A stretch of DNA of 64,000 bases from the NCBI GenBank assembly GCA_963971575.1, contig OZ020625.1, positions 21,690,474 to 21,754,473 on the forward strand, given 5' to 3'. The stretch comes from Liopterus haemorrhoidalis (lineage: Eukaryota > Arthropoda > Insecta > Coleoptera > Dytiscidae). Each line of letters starts with the position of its first letter. Positions within the stretch are counted from its first letter, which is position 1. Under the pieces are notes generated by a model, which saw only the letters and a list, made by a program, of their open reading frames with translations, was not told where the DNA came from and ran no database searches. Below, in pieces: positions 1-11,692 of the stretch. The position numbers and the translations under genes were made by a program.

Positions 1-1170
1 AAGATGCCTGTTTGCTTATTAAATCATACTAAACATGTAGAAAGCAATATGTTAAATTAAACACAGATGTATCGACATGTTCCGAAATCGATATTGGTAT
101 CCCACAAGGATCGATTTTAGGTCCTTTACTTTTTTTAATTTACATAAATGACCTTCCCTTAGCGCTGAACTCAAATGCCATACTATATGCGGATGATACT
201 ACCATCTTAACCCAGTCAAAATCGTTAGGTGGTATTGATCCCCAGACCAGCCTATACATTAAAAATGCTTCTGACTGGCTGGTTAGAAACAGGTTAACAT
301 TGAACGAAAATAAAACTCAAAAGTTACTGATCACCAACAGACCTCACTCTTTTGAAAATCCAGATTCGGTGTGTTTTCTTGGAATCTGTTTAGACCCAAA
401 GCTAAACTGGGAACCCCATATATCCACAATTTGTAGCAAACTTAGCAGAACAATATTTTTAATCAGAAACATTAGGGCATCAATATCAATTGATATATTA
501 AAAATAGCTTATTTCGCGCTGTTTGAATCACAAATATCTTATGCGATTTTAGCCCGGGGACACTCCACCTTTTCCTCGAGAATTTTTTCTCTTCAGCGTC
601 GATTAGTAAGATTAATGTTGAGTTTATCGTACAGAGCTGAATGTAAGCATTGCTTTGTTGAACTACGCATAATGACTTTTCCAGCGCTAACGTATATCAT
701 TGCCTACTTTATGCACACAGTCATCTTGGTGATTTTATTACTCATGGACATATTCATACTTACAATACTAGAAACAAATCAAATCTATGTCCGGATTTCA
801 TCAGACTAAATAAATGTAGGTACAGTGCAAATTACTATTCTCAGCACTTTTTTAATCTACCTCCCCTTAACCTCAGAAATGCCCCATTTCATATATTTAA
901 AAGAAAAATAAAACAATATATCATTGAAAATCCTGTCTTCTCATTAGAAGACTTTTCCAAATTAGATTTTTTAAATATATGTATTAATAACGAGGACTAA
1001 GTCATGTTTTCATCTACAAAAACCACAAAACTGGTCTATATTTATAACATTTTTTATTTATTTTTTTTTCCTCTGTAATTTGTATATCTAATTATGTAAT
1101 TTGACTGACTGTAAACAACTATATGATGTATTGTAGTCAATAAACTTATTATTATTATTATTATTATTAT
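1..1170 (+). pseudogene. Non-LTR retrotransposon 3' part (reverse transcriptase C-terminus, CR1/Jockey-like)
   Basis: The translated sequence carries reverse-transcriptase blocks: a PQGSILGPLLFLIY block near 95-140 and the catalytic YADD at 186-197. These are followed by the thumb and C-terminal region typical of CR1/Jockey-type elements, including an HTYNTRNKSN block near 745-780. The reading frame shifts near 30 and again near 720-740, so no intact protein is possible. The coding part ends at a TAA at 998-1000. It is followed by an AATAAA-like signal and a (TTA)n tract at about 1147-1170, a microsatellite tail of the kind seen at the 3' end of such elements. The 5' part lies off the window or is truncated. 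The clade is inferred from the tail and motif style and is not certain. Confidence 0.85.
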
Positions 1171-1440
1171 GCAAAATGTGAGATCTTCGCGGCACCCTAC
1201 TATTACATATGTCACTATTTAGTCAATTTAAAGTATAATCAATTAAAAGTATAATTGTGATGTTGGAAAAAAAAACAATAATATTACAATTACATAATAT
1301 GTATTTAATATAATAAGATCATTCGAAAATTTCTTCGATTCGGTCTTCGGTCTTCGATTCCGAAAATAGCGGCGAATTTATTTTGAAAAGCTCGCGGCAC
1401 CCTTTTCATGTCCTTGCGGCACCCTGGTTGAGAACCACGA
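1171..1440. repeat. Possible right end of an old hAT-type repeat
   Basis: Two 'gcggcaccct' blocks are seen, and the stretch ends with GGTTGAGAACCACG, which resembles the ends of hAT elements. No matching left end or target duplication is visible, perhaps because the retrotransposon just upstream replaced it. Weakly supported. Confidence 0.25.
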
Positions 1441-1689
1441 AATTAGAGCATGAAAATAAATTCACAGCAGTACTCAAAGAAACAAAATTATAAATATTAA
1501 GGTAATAATTATAAATAAGGAAAAACTTATACTCATACGTAAATTTTGGATTATAATTTGTTGTTTAATTAAATTAAATTTTTATGTTTCCCCTAAGTAC
1601 AAAGTAATAAAATATTAAGTAAAAATATATTTATTCATATAATATATTGCTACGAGTTGTATTTAAAAGTTTATTTTTATTTTTTAAAA

Positions 1690-2331
1690 TTAGTCACTGT
1701 AATGCATGATATCGTCGTCATCTGAACTATCGCTGTCATTTCTTGTATTTATTATTATTGGATTAATATCATCAACAATCCTTTCTCTTTCCCACCATTC
1801 ACTTATTAAATTTTCGATTTTTTGAACAGATTTTGCCCAAGTTTCACAACTAATTTGATCACAGGCTACTTGCCACATTTTCAAAACTTCGTTATCACTA
1901 TATCCGTTTTGACCAATATGTCTATCATAATATTTTTTTGTTATACCCCAAATTAGTTCAATGGGGTTAAACTGGCAGTGAAAATGAGGTAATCTTAGTA
2001 CTTCATGACCATACGTTTGTGCCAATGTATCAATAAAATAAACTGGTTCAGATTTTAATTTCCTTCGTTTTCTCGTGGTTTTGTTAGTGAGAAGTTCAGA
2101 TTTATTACATTTTATATTTCTACGAATTGTTTATATCGAAATCTTTAAGGCAGCTGCACCTCTTTGACGGACACAAGATAGAGAAATAAGTGGCCCATTG
2201 TTCTCTTTTTCGGAATTAAAATATTCCAGCAGATTTAAAATTAAAGTTTGTGAATTTAATAATTGGCCGCAAGATCTATTAATTAATATTATTAACAGAC
2301 ACTGACAGCTAAGACAAATAACAAAAAACAT
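1690..2331 (-). pseudogene. Internally deleted DDE transposase (N-terminal HTH joined to C-terminal part)
   Basis: Read on the minus strand, 2331-2131 gives a helix-turn-helix-like N-terminus (SQTLILNLLEYF..., then RQRGAAALKIS). After one TAA at about 2128-2130 the same frame continues into the C-terminal part of an IS630/mariner-type transposase: LPHFHCQFNPIELIWG and an acidic serine/aspartate-rich tail. The catalytic core between these parts is missing, so this is an internally deleted, non-functional copy. The family is inferred from the HCQFNPIELIW motif, which normally surrounds the third acidic residue. Confidence 0.7.
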
Positions 2332-3220
2332 TTTTAAAATCGCTGAAAAATGGTAACTAGATTATTATATGAATGCACTACTTGATACATACATGTAACA
2401 GTCACCCAGGGTTATGAAACTCATATACACGGCCTTGAAACGGTTTTAAGTTATATTCCATCCACCGACAGCGCTAAAAGCGTTTTTTTTTTTAACCAAC
2501 ATTTTGAGAACACTTCATTATCGGCAATTTGCGGCAATTGTTTTTGACGTTGTAACGATAGCTGACAGTAAATTGTGATTGTGACAGTGATGAATTTTAT
2601 AAGAAATTTTAAATATTAGCAATTTCAATAATATTTTAAATGGTAAATGCAAAAGAAATATAAATAGTGTAATAAAAAAAAATGGCACTAAATTTAATAT
2701 GTACAATAAAAGTAAATATATAAAATTAAAAAATAAATACTTGTTTATTTATTTCATATGCTTGCTTGCAAATAAAATAATAAAACTTAATGCTTACTGA
2801 AGTATTAACTTTTAACAATTGTAATTAATTTTAATTTTAGGAAATTAATTAGGAGAGTTGTAAATAAATTAATCATAATTTTCGGTTCAAGGCAATCTTT
2901 AATTTTCTACCAATATTACAGTTTAATTTTAAATTTTGGTAGAAAATTAATGATCGCGCGATTCATAGCAATTTAAAATATAAAAATATATTTGTGTGCA
3001 CTGCGGGTTGCATACTATCTAATCCTAGTTCATATTACAACCACGAATGTCGCAACTATCGCTGTCCAAAGCCGTAACGTGGGAGTCCGCTATCTTCCTT
3101 GTTTTATAATTTGTGCAGTCACCTATCAGCAATCCGACTATACTTTCGGAGACCTTCTTAAGTTACTCTATAGTAGGCGTGCTAAACGCAGAATTTATTT
3201 GTTTTCTGTATGCATTTCAG
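2332..3220. other. AT-rich stretch before an OBP exon; no gene seen
   Basis: This is probably intron sequence of OBP gene 1. The only clear structure is a 15-bp perfect inverted repeat, TTAATTTTCTACCAA at 2899-2913 and its complement at 2936-2950, with a 22-nt loop. I found no exon carrying the C2-X3-C3 motif here, so the earlier exons of the gene probably lie upstream of the window. Confidence 0.5.
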
Positions 3221-6200
3221 ATGGATGATGATAATAATATAAGTTTAGTTGGATTTGACAAGTTTTTAAAGCAAAGTGTCGATGAAATTGACGAAGAGTA
3301 TCTCAAATCTCTGGAAGTTATGATGGGTATCATGAAAGGGTGCATTAAAACAGGTAAGCATAAATCTCTCAAATATCCTTTTTAATAGGTTGACTACATG
3401 GTAAAAAATTTATGTGAAGTGTGAATTTTCACACATTTCAGGGTTTTGCAGGTATTTAATAACTAAATGATGATTATTTGGGATGCCAAAACAAATTTAA
3501 TGTCAAAATATTTTTTTATGAATTTTAATTCGAATGCCTAATACCATTATTTAAGTTTCTAAATATGTGCAGTATTTTTTTACATAGCAAGGTTCATTAA
3601 GATTTTGAAAATTGCGCCTATGGCTTCTATTGGTTGCTTAAATCATTAGCCCCGCCCTCTGATTTCGTATACATCAAACAGAATTAAATTATAATTTCAA
3701 CACTTCCCACTGGTTATTAAATTTACGCTTTTAAAAATTAAATGCAACATTTACCAAAATATAACTAGAATTTTGACAAAATAATTTAAACAAAAGAAAA
3801 CTGCAAAAAAAAAACAAAAAAATTAAAATTGACAGGATTCAAACTCTAGTTTGCAAGTTACCTGTTTGACAAATTAGAAAACCAATGACTAAACGCACAT
3901 CGCTATGAGCGCTGACGTATCAACTTGGTTACATAGCGAATTAAATATTTAACATATTTTGGTTAAAAACACAAAAAACGCATTATTTTCCGAAAACATA
4001 TTCTGATCAAAAATTCCTGTTGTACTATTCCGGTTCACACCAATATACATTACTTAGAATTTTTTCAGATTTTTAGTTTAATCCATCTGGGCTACAGGGT
4101 GTGGGACAAAAATTTTTTTGCACAAGTTTGGCAAAAATCGCTTCAAAATAATTTATTTTGCAAAAATAAAATTTTGATCGTTAATCCACGTACTAAGGGC
4201 TTTCATTTGATACCCTACTCAGAATTTAAAAAAAATATTTTATTTTTCGATGAGCACATATTTGTTTATATTTTTAGGGGGATATGTTTTTTAGATGTTT
4301 TAGTATTTTTCCTATGTGCGGGTCAAAAAGTTATACAAGCATGCCAAATTTCAACCCTCTAGGTTTAGCCGTTTGGCTACAATTTTTACCGAACAGACAG
4401 ACTGACAGACAGACGACAAAATGACTGTATAAGGGTTTTTTGGTCATACCTACAAAACCCTAAAAAAGGTTTTGTTGGAATTACTAAAATTTTAGTTACC
4501 CCAGCAAATTTTTTTAGTGGTATTTTAGACAAGAAATATTTTTGTCTTGACAACAAATTTATCTAATCACATAAATTTGCATTGGGAACAAAATGTTTTT
4601 GCTGAAGTTTTTGTTCTAGGAACTAATTTTCATTAGTTAGAATTAGAAAATTTTTATGGTAACAAAAAATGATTTGTCTCACTAACTGATCATCTTTTGC
4701 CCGGGTAACCACCTTTGTTGGGGTGACTAATGACATTAGTCAGAAGTATAATACTAATTTCATTTGTTGTAATCTCAAATCAGAGATATTTTTATATTTG
4801 GTGATGAAAAAAACGATATTAAAAGTCACAAAATTTAAACTATAAAGGCAATAACTAATAACTTTTATTTGAGGCATTTTCTGATGAAACGAAAAAATTT
4901 TGAAAAATTTTTAGAAATTTTATCTTAGTACCTATTTTTTCATATTTATATGTAACGTTTCCAGGGTCGTGATAAATAATATCTCTGTTACAAAATGTTA
5001 GGCCAAGTTATTTCTACTCTGCTGCTAGAATGTATTTTATACAAGTACTTTGTGATGGTGGTCGGTCCTGTGGTGGCCACAGCTGATTTTTTAACCCTCC
5101 ATCGGTCGCCACATGATTATGTCACGAAATGGTCGCAATGTATTAATATGATACATTTGACTTTTACTTGAAATAACTGTGAAAATATTGGTTTTTTTTT
5201 AAACAATTATTTTTTATTTATTTAATAAGTTTTTAATACAATTCATTTATGCATTATCTATTTATTATTTATATTAAAAAGTAAAATATCAGCTGTGGCC
5301 ACCACAGGACCGATCGTCATAAAGTACTTGTATAAAATACATTCTAGCAGCAGAGTAGAAATAACGTGGCCTAATATTTTCTAACAGAGTTATTATTTAG
5401 CATGACCATGGAAACGTTACATATAAGTATGAAAAAATTGAGACTAAGAAATTTAAAAAAAATTTACAAAAATGTTTCGAAATTTTTCGTTTTATCAAAA
5501 AACATCTCAAATAAAAGTTTATTAGTTATTGCATTTATAGGAACTTTTGTTCAATAAATTTTTTCCAAATATTTTTCTGTTGCTAAATATTCACAAAAAT
5601 CTTAAAATCGACACGAGTAAACTCCCATTTCTAGTCAACCGATTTTTACCAAAAGTTGATCAACTTCTGCCGTTGATGTCAAAAGCTTAAATATGCAGTT
5701 TCATAAACATCCTTTTAGCTGAATTTGCTCTGCACGTGTATACTGACAGACAGACGGACGGACGGACAGACTGACAGACGGACGGACGGACGGACAGTCA
5801 GACCGACAGACATCATGCTAAAAATAGTCAAGACGTTATGTAGGGACCTCAATTCGTGGAGATCCATTTAAATCTCGAAATGTCAAAATCAGTACGATCA
5901 CAATACCTCCCTTATATATGTTGGCGGTCGGTAAAAACATGGGGAAAAAATGCAACGTAAAATAATTCTAAACGAAAAAAATTCCTTATCAGTTCATTGT
6001 GTCCATTCCAGCATTGCATCAGTGAAACAATTATGCCAACATTCTATAGGTAATTTGGTATGTCGTGCCTGCCGTATAACTCCTGGGAGATGTGTCACAA
6101 TGTTTTGAAGTTCAACGCGTCGCCTTTTCTTACGCGGCATTTTCGACCATTTCGTGGTTTGGTTTTCCCTAGAGGATTATAATTTTAAGTTCTGTGTCTC

Positions 6201-9200
6201 AACAAAACCCAAAACTGCTCTCCAATGCTCCATTTACTTCCTTTCTATACAATTACTTGAACTTGCGTCTGGGTTACTTGTATAACAAAAATTATGAAGC
6301 GTCATTCTTATCTCTACTATAAAGAATTCACTTTAAAAAGTAATAGAAAGTTGATTAATATTCCTACCGTCTTGTGTTTTATTCATTTTTAGGGTTTTGA
6401 AGGTATGACCAAAAAACCCTTATACCGTCATTTTGTCGTGTGTCTGTCTGTCTGTTCGGTAAAAATTGTAGCCAAACGGCTAAAGCTATAGAGTTGAAAT
6501 TTGGCATGCTTATACAACTCTTTGACCCGCACATAGGAAAAATACTAAAACATCTAAAAAACATATCCCAATAAAAATATAAACAAATATGTGCTCATCG
6601 AAAAAAAAAAATATTTTTTTAAAATTCTGAGTAGGGTTTCAAATGAAAGCCCTTGGTACGTGGATTAACGATCAATTTTTTATTTTTGCAAAATAAATTA
6701 TTTTGAAGCAATTTTTGCCAAAATTGTGCAAAAAAATGTTTGTCCCACACCCTGTGGCCCAGATGGTTTAAACTAAAAATTCTAAGTAATGTACATTGGT
6801 GTGAACCGGAATAGTACAACAGGAATTTTTGATCAGATTATGTTTTTGGAAAAAAAAGCATTTTTTGTGTTTTTTTGCTAATAATGTTGAAAACTTATAG
6901 TTATATAACACACTAAACTGTAACTTGTATCTTGGTGCAATGGTTACGGTACTAGCGTTCTGCCCAAGAAAATGAGTTCGAATCCCACGAGAAGAGACAA
7001 TATTTTTTTTTTTTGCCTTTTTATTTTGTTTAAATTATTTTTTTTAAATTCTAGTTATATTTTGGCAAATGTTGCATTTAATTTTTAAAAGCGTAAATTT
7101 AATAACCAGTGGAAATTGTTGAAATTATAATTTAATTCTGTTTGAATGTACAAGAAATCAAAGGGAGGAGCTATGACTAGAAACAACCAATGAAGCCATA
7201 TGTGCAATTTTCAAAATCTTAATGAACCTTGCAATATATAAAAAAAAAAAATACTGCACATATTAAGAAACCTAAATAATGGTATTAGGCACTCGAATTA
7301 AAATTAACATAAAAATATTTTAACATAAAATTTGATTTTAAAGCTCTTAGATTAAGAGATGATAAATTATTTTTAAAATATTGTTCATTTTACAGTGAAT
7401 ACTACAAAGCAAAATATGTCCTACATACTCAGCATTCCGCCTTCACTTAATATTTTTAGATTATATATCTATCTAAGAGGAATTTTTTCAAAATTTTATT
7501 GAACCTTGCTATATAAAAAAAAATACTGCACATATTTAGAAACTTACATAATGGTAATAGGCATTCGAATTAAAATTAACAACAAAAAAAATATTTTAAC
7601 ATAAAATTTGTTTTGTTTGTTAACAAATAATCATTATTCACTTACTAAATACCTGCGAAACCCGGAAATGTGTGAAAATTCACACTACACTTCATTTTTT
7701 TTTAAATGACATGACATTTACTTAAATAGGATCAGCCATTTTTGCAAACTAAACACTAGCGTTAACTTTTAAAGCCACCGTTTCGGTAGGCGCTTATTGT
7801 AGAACGTTAACTGGCTATTTTAACGCCGCCGCGCTATAATATTAACACATATATGTTTAGCGAATAGCATTTAGGTTAAAAATGGTGTTAAAAAATATTT
7901 TAACATCATGCTTAGAGAATAGACCCAATTGACAGCTAACTAAAGAGAAATAAAGCCTGTTTTATAATAGATATGTTATGGAACATAAGCATAAAAATTA
8001 CACTACTTTCTTTGTTCTGTTTATTACAAACAGATGTTTTGAAGGATCAAATCCATTGTTCTATTACGTATGCGCTATGCTATTTAGTTATTATAAACCA
8101 GGCTTAAGGTAGGTACTGTGGAGGTGGACTACCCCCACTTTCACGTAAAAAAATGGCCCTGAAAGTTATCACGCTTGTTTCATTTTGAAACTCATGCGAC
8201 CGACGGAGGGTTAAAGTAATAGGGCATACGCATAAAATTTATATTTCCTAAAACTACATTTTTTTGATATTTTAATGTTAGTTATGTCACCTAACACAAC
8301 AAAAATCACATTTTAATTAATTAGTCCAGTAACCTTGTCATGATTATGGGGCAAAAGTTGCATCAAGTGGGGGTAGTTAGTTTCGTCATTTTTTCTTGTA
8401 TGGGATATGCCTGAGATGCAAAATCCAAGTTTTCGACCTCGGCAGCCCTCCGGAACACTTTTGAATTTCTCAAAAACTACTAAATTTTCGAACTTTTTTC
8501 GGTTTCTTACCATTATGACCATAAAGGAACACGTTTTTGACAAACATTATTCAAAGCATTTTTAAACTAGATTAAATTTGCTACAATTTAAGACCAGAAT
8601 GGATTCAGTAGCTTCAATAGTTTCTGAGATACAGCTTTTCAAAATTTTTAAAAATCTCCAAACTTGAAAATTTTTGTTTATTTTCGTTTGCATTTTTCGA
8701 AGAAAACTCATTGAATCTTTTTTAAAGTATTTGATTAGACCTTTAAAAAAAAAAAAAAAGTCTCTAGTATAAAAATTAAGCGACTTATGATCAAAATAAG
8801 GTCGGTACCTACTTTTTTCTACGAAAAAATCAGTGAAAACAAACCCCTATTTACCCCCCTAATTAAAATTGATCCTCACCCAACTGTGGTTCTCTTCATA
8901 TATGTATTTTCAGTACACCCAAGAAGTTTGACCAATTTAAAATGCCTAATTTTAGAAAAATTGGAGTTTAAGGAAAAAACGATTTTTTGCGATTTCGTAT
9001 TTTTCACCCTTTTCTTCAAAATATCTCCGAAATTACTAGAGCAACGAAAAAAATGATAGAGCTCTAAATTGTAGCTTTTTTAATGACTTAAATTTCCCTG
9101 TGCATATATTTTCTGTACAGTGAATATTTGGCGAGATATAGCCGTTTAAAACCTCTATTTACAAGCGAACACCACCTTATTCGAGCCCTTCAAACTCACC

Positions 9201-11018
9201 CCATTTAAAAACTAAGGGATCTTAAGGAATTTAATTTACACAGTCTTATAGCTCTTGAAAAGCCCTACAAAATCGTTTTTGAAAAAACTTTCTATCACTA
9301 AATATGAAGGAGCTATGTTTAAAAAACCAATACATTTTTTTTCGAAACATCTACATAACCAGTATTTTCGGCAGCAATATAAGGTTTTGTAATGTTATTT
9401 TATAATTTTTGACAATAAGGAGTAGTTTTCACTTCTAAAAATAAACTGTGCCCATGAGCATGATATAGCATACAATTTTCAAGTTTGGAGATTATTTCAA
9501 ACTTTGAAAAGCTGTATCTCGGAAACTATTAAGACTACCGAGCCGATTTTGGTCTCAAATTGTAGAAAATTTAATCTAGTTTAAAAATGCATAGAATGGT
9601 GTTTGTCGAAAACATGCTCCTTTATGGTCAGAATGGGCAGAAACCGAAAAGAGTGCGAAAATTTAGCAGTTTTTGCGAAATTCAAAAGTGTTCCGGAAGG
9701 CTGCCGAGGTCGAAAACTTGGATTTTGCATCTCAGGCACAACCCATACAAGAAAAAAAAATGAAACTAACTACCCCCTCTTGATGCAACTTATGATGTAC
9801 TAGGTTACTGGACTAAATATTATAGCCAAATTTTTTAATTAAAATATTGTAAATTTGAAATAAGCCGAACACGCCGCGAAGGTTGCCGAATACGGAGTGA
9901 TTATTTAACGGCGAGACGACGTCACTGGAAGTTTTAATAATTTGCCGTTTCATACACATCGTAGCAGGCGATTATGCGCGCATTCGCATAATCTTTTTTT
10001 CTTCATAATCAAATTTTCTTCAAGGTTATTATAGTCATAGTATTATGCTAGGAGGCACGTAAAATTCGGTGACGTCGTCTCGCCATTAAATAATCACTCT
10101 GTTGATACGACTGAGACTGTAAGGGTTTGACGTCACAGATACAGACAAAACATAATGTTTACGTGTGTATATTGTATTGTTTGAGAGTTTTGTATTTGTT
10201 TTTAAACAATTTTTCACGCATTTATTATTAAAATAATTTATAAAATATATGTACTCACATTAAAATGGTCTTCACAAACATAAAGTTTACTTTTTTCTGA
10301 AATATCGGTTTTATTTCGCCTTATAGCTTTTCTGTTGTTTTTCGTCATCAGGTAATGATATAAATTATTTTTTTGGATTTCTAATTGAACTATTTGTGCA
10401 CATTGGTACTAAACAATATTTTCGACTATGTTTCGAAGTACTGGGGCCTGGATCTTCCATATTTTATATATTTTAATATAAAATTTAATTCGGTAAACAT
10501 GTATAAATTGTTTTTATAGAATTAAACTTTATTTTAAAAATCACTCTAACTTTACATAACCTATAAAAGTTATACAAACAAATAAGTTCAGAACAGACTA
10601 TGTACGCTGGGTAGACTAGTAGTGTCATGTGTCAGTTAGAAGGGTATTACGTCACACGTCGTTTTCGCGCGCTACATACATTTATGATTTTTAAGCTTTC
10701 AAATTAAAAAAAAAAAAAATAAAAACTGTTTTTTATGTTTATATGCAACAAGAGGAATATAATAAAAAAAATTAAAAAAATCATGCCTATCCCCTATTTA
10801 TACCATAATTTCGGACGGAGGGCATATATCATTTTATGGCATTTATATTGTTTATTCTTTTTTGTATTCTACGTATTGCAGTCATGCTACCATTTAGTAT
10901 AGTAACTAATTAATATATTTATTTATTTTTAGTGCCCCATTCTTCTGACGAATGTGTTGCTGCTACAGGATATATGGGCTGTTTCTTTAAAGCTATGGCA
11001 GAACAACATTTGCATTAA
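3221..11018 (+). CDS. Odorant-binding-protein-like gene 1, 3' part (last two exons)
   Basis: A secreted carrier of small hydrophobic ligands, by analogy with insect OBPs. Two exons are visible. Exon 3221-3353 (after TTTCAG, phase 0) ends in phase 1 at GTAAGC. Exon 10933-11018 (after TTTTTAG) ends at TAA 11016-11018. Joined, they encode 44 residues beginning MDDDNNISL with the fourth cysteine (GCIKT), a split valine, then 27 residues with C5 and C6 (ECVAATGYMGC). The spacings C4-X10-C5 and C5-X8-C6 match the two complete genes downstream. The signal peptide and C1-C3 must be encoded to the left of the window. The 7.6 kb intron is packed with repeats. The OBP assignment rests on cysteine spacing, exon phases and neighbours. 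No single long reading frame exists, so simple gene calling would miss it. Confidence 0.8.
3404..4461 (+). repeat. Rpt-A copy 1 (about 1.06 kb repeat with AGGGTTTTGYAGGTAT ends)
   Basis: One end has a small palindrome, GTGTGAATTTTCACAC, followed by AGGGTTTTGCAGGTAT at 3440. The other end is ATACCTACAAAACCCT at 4446-4461, so the ends are inverted repeats of about 16 bp. Near the right end is a short (CAGA)n run inside a conserved CCGAACAGACAG...GACGACAAAATGAC context. Other copies lie at 6391-7710, 11693-12611, 36940-37152, 40421-41449 and 50506-51591. An open frame at 4099-4362 recurs in damaged form in other copies and does not look like a gene. Confidence 0.75.
4462..4838. repeat. Fragment of the repeat also found at 56400-56717
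   Basis: Blocks such as ACTAAAATTTTAGTTACCCC and GGTGATGAAAAAAACGATAT are found in inverted orientation near 56450-56700. This marks a piece of the same dispersed element (see 55133-56717). Confidence 0.6.
4841..5540. repeat. Inverted pair of Rpt-B ends (hairpin-forming)
   Basis: The left arm (about 4841-5086) and right arm (about 5288-5540) are near-complementary over about 240 bp. They include the blocks CTGCTGCTAGAATG, CCTGTGGTGGCCACAGCTGA and their complements. The spacer is about 200 bp (5087-5287). The whole lies in the last intron of OBP gene 1. The right arm continues into a normal Rpt-B copy (next entry). Confidence 0.75.
5289..5935 (+). repeat. Rpt-B copy 1 (about 650 bp, carries a (CAGA/CGGA)n tract)
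   Basis: It starts at TCAGCTGTGGCCACCACAGG and ends at ATATGTTGGCGGTCGGTAAAAA. A run of CAGA/CGGA tetranucleotides occupies about 5745-5812. Related copies or parts are at 25788-26462 (minus), 31418-31875 (minus), 34410-35064 (inverted pair) and 45025-45668 (plus). A short stub at 63725-63747 is interrupted by a DD41D element. Confidence 0.75.
5994..6140 (-). pseudogene. piggyBac-type transposase N-terminal fragment
   Basis: A 48-codon minus-strand frame starts at ATG 6140-6138 and stops at 5996-5994. It begins MPRKKRRR and contains ELQNIVTHLPGVIRQARH followed by PIECWHNCFTDAMLEW. This is the style of the segment just before the catalytic domain of piggyBac transposases (T-H-L-P-G-V-I ... 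F-T-D-x-M). The catalytic domain is absent, so it is a relic. It is too short for standard gene finding. Confidence 0.6.
6391..7710 (-). repeat. Rpt-A copy 2 (reverse, with an internal duplication)
   Basis: It starts with AGGGTTTTGAAGGTATGACC at 6391 and ends near 7710 with CCTGCGAAACCC followed by the GTGTGAAAATTCACAC palindrome. It is longer than other copies because a segment is repeated: the run with AATACTGCACATATT occurs near 7250 and again near 7530. Confidence 0.7.
7711..8217. other. Repeat-bearing stretch including a small MITE-like hairpin (7951-8107)
   Basis: TAAAGCCTGTTTTATAATA at 7951 and its near-complement TATTATAAACCAGGCTTAA ending at about 8107 form terminal inverted repeats around about 120 bp. 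This is a probable small non-autonomous element. No coding sequence was recognised here. Confidence 0.4.
8322..9815. mobile_element. Foldback element, about 340-bp inverted ends TAGTCCAGTAACC
   Basis: The left arm (8322 to about 8680) and right arm (about 9480 to 9815) are long, near-complementary inverted repeats, starting TAGTCCAGTAACC and ending GGTTACTGGACTA. Comparison with the undisturbed THAP-type copy at 14455-15594 shows insertion into an AATTAATATT site, apparently with a 3-bp AAT duplication. The roughly 800-bp middle has no convincing gene. Open frames in the two arms mirror each other and are not genes. Confidence 0.75.
9893..10101. mobile_element. MITE, about 209 bp, inverted ends CRGAGTGATTATTTAA
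   Basis: CGGAGTGATTATTTAACGGC at 9893 and its complement ending at 10101 frame about 140 bp. The inverted ends extend over about 33 bp and include GACGACGTCAC. It is inserted into the THAP-type copy 1. The uninterrupted sequence can be seen at 15400-15440. Confidence 0.65.
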
Positions 11019-11042
11019 CAATTGTTTATACATTAGTTTAAA

Positions 11043-11048
11043 AATAAA
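11043..11048 (+). terminator. Polyadenylation signal of OBP gene 1
   Basis: AATAAA lies 25 nt after the stop codon at 11016-11018, in an AT-rich 3' untranslated stretch. Confidence 0.6.
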
Positions 11049-11350
11049 TAATTTGTAATGAAATTGTGGTTAAATTATTACTATTTTTTTACCCACAACA
11101 TCTACGAGTATCACCCATCATAGCCCAATTAGCAGTGGTGGATGGTGCAGGTAAGGCAACGAGGCAATGTCCTCCCAATTTACTTTTGAAAAAGAAGGAA
11201 ATCTTTAATAAAAAATAATAATAGTAACATTAGAGAGATATTGCAAAGTGAAAAAAAGCTGACTTTATTAAAAGAAACCTCTAATAAAGTATCCTGTATT
11301 AAAATTTTTCATGATGTTTTAAAGAGTGTTATTGCAACGGTGCTCTTGCT

Positions 11351-11584
11351 TCATACTTTATTTTGACAAATATGCCAAATTGATATATCGAAATCGTAAT
11401 GAATATAGAAGTTAACTGCAACTCTTATATGAGTTAACTGCAACAGACTATTTTTTTCCCATACGGCATACTCGCATACGGCACAACCATTCGCAAAAGG
11501 GTTTCGTGACACAATTTCTCGGAGAAGAATCACATCGTCCTCGTATTTAAATCTTAAACGTTTTTTATCTTTAGCTTGCATCAT
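11351..11584 (-). pseudogene. Possible SANT/Myb-like DNA-binding fragment
   Basis: A 77-codon minus-strand frame begins MMQAKDKKRLRFKYEDDVIL. The RFKYEDDVILLREIVSRNPF segment resembles the first helix of SANT/MADF-like domains encoded by some transposons and their host derivatives. It has no recognisable C-terminal half and no visible splice partner. The flanks contain dispersed repeats. It may be a transposon scrap or chance. Confidence 0.3.
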
Positions 11585-11692
11585 TACTCACAAGAAATGT
11601 TACCAATTTTTTGTTCGAATTTACTCCGTTGTTAATTTTGAGGTTACATTGACAGAAGACCTGTCAAAATTAAGGTGCTTTAAATAAAAAAA

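Larger units (their letters stand above)
8218..10798 (-). mobile_element. THAP-type DNA element, copy 1 (with two nested insertions)
   Basis: The ends AATAGGGCATACGCAT (left) and ATGCCTATCCCCTATT (right) are inverted. The body matches, in reverse, two other copies at 14455-15594 and 22309-23185. On the minus strand it contains a short THAP-like coding exon: ATGGAAGATCCAGG..., then a C-X4-C motif (YCLVPMC) and, after damaged codons, RRNKTDISEKSKLYVCEDHF and a GTGAGT splice donor. THAP zinc fingers occur in P-element-like transposases. No catalytic part is present, so the copy is non-autonomous. It is interrupted by a foldback element (8322-9815) and a MITE (9893-10101). Confidence 0.65.

Noticed and set aside
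3113..3385. 90-codon frame starting before the OBP gene 1 exon
   Set aside because: Only the part from 3221 to 3353 fits the splice sites and OBP pattern; the upstream part is intron reading through the acceptor site.
4099..4362. Open frame beginning MWDKNFFAQVWQKS, recurring at 6619-6819, 12237-12476 and 40977-41192
   Set aside because: It recurs only inside Rpt-A copies, with changing length and frame. It has no domain and shows no sign of codon conservation, so it is a by-product of the repeat.
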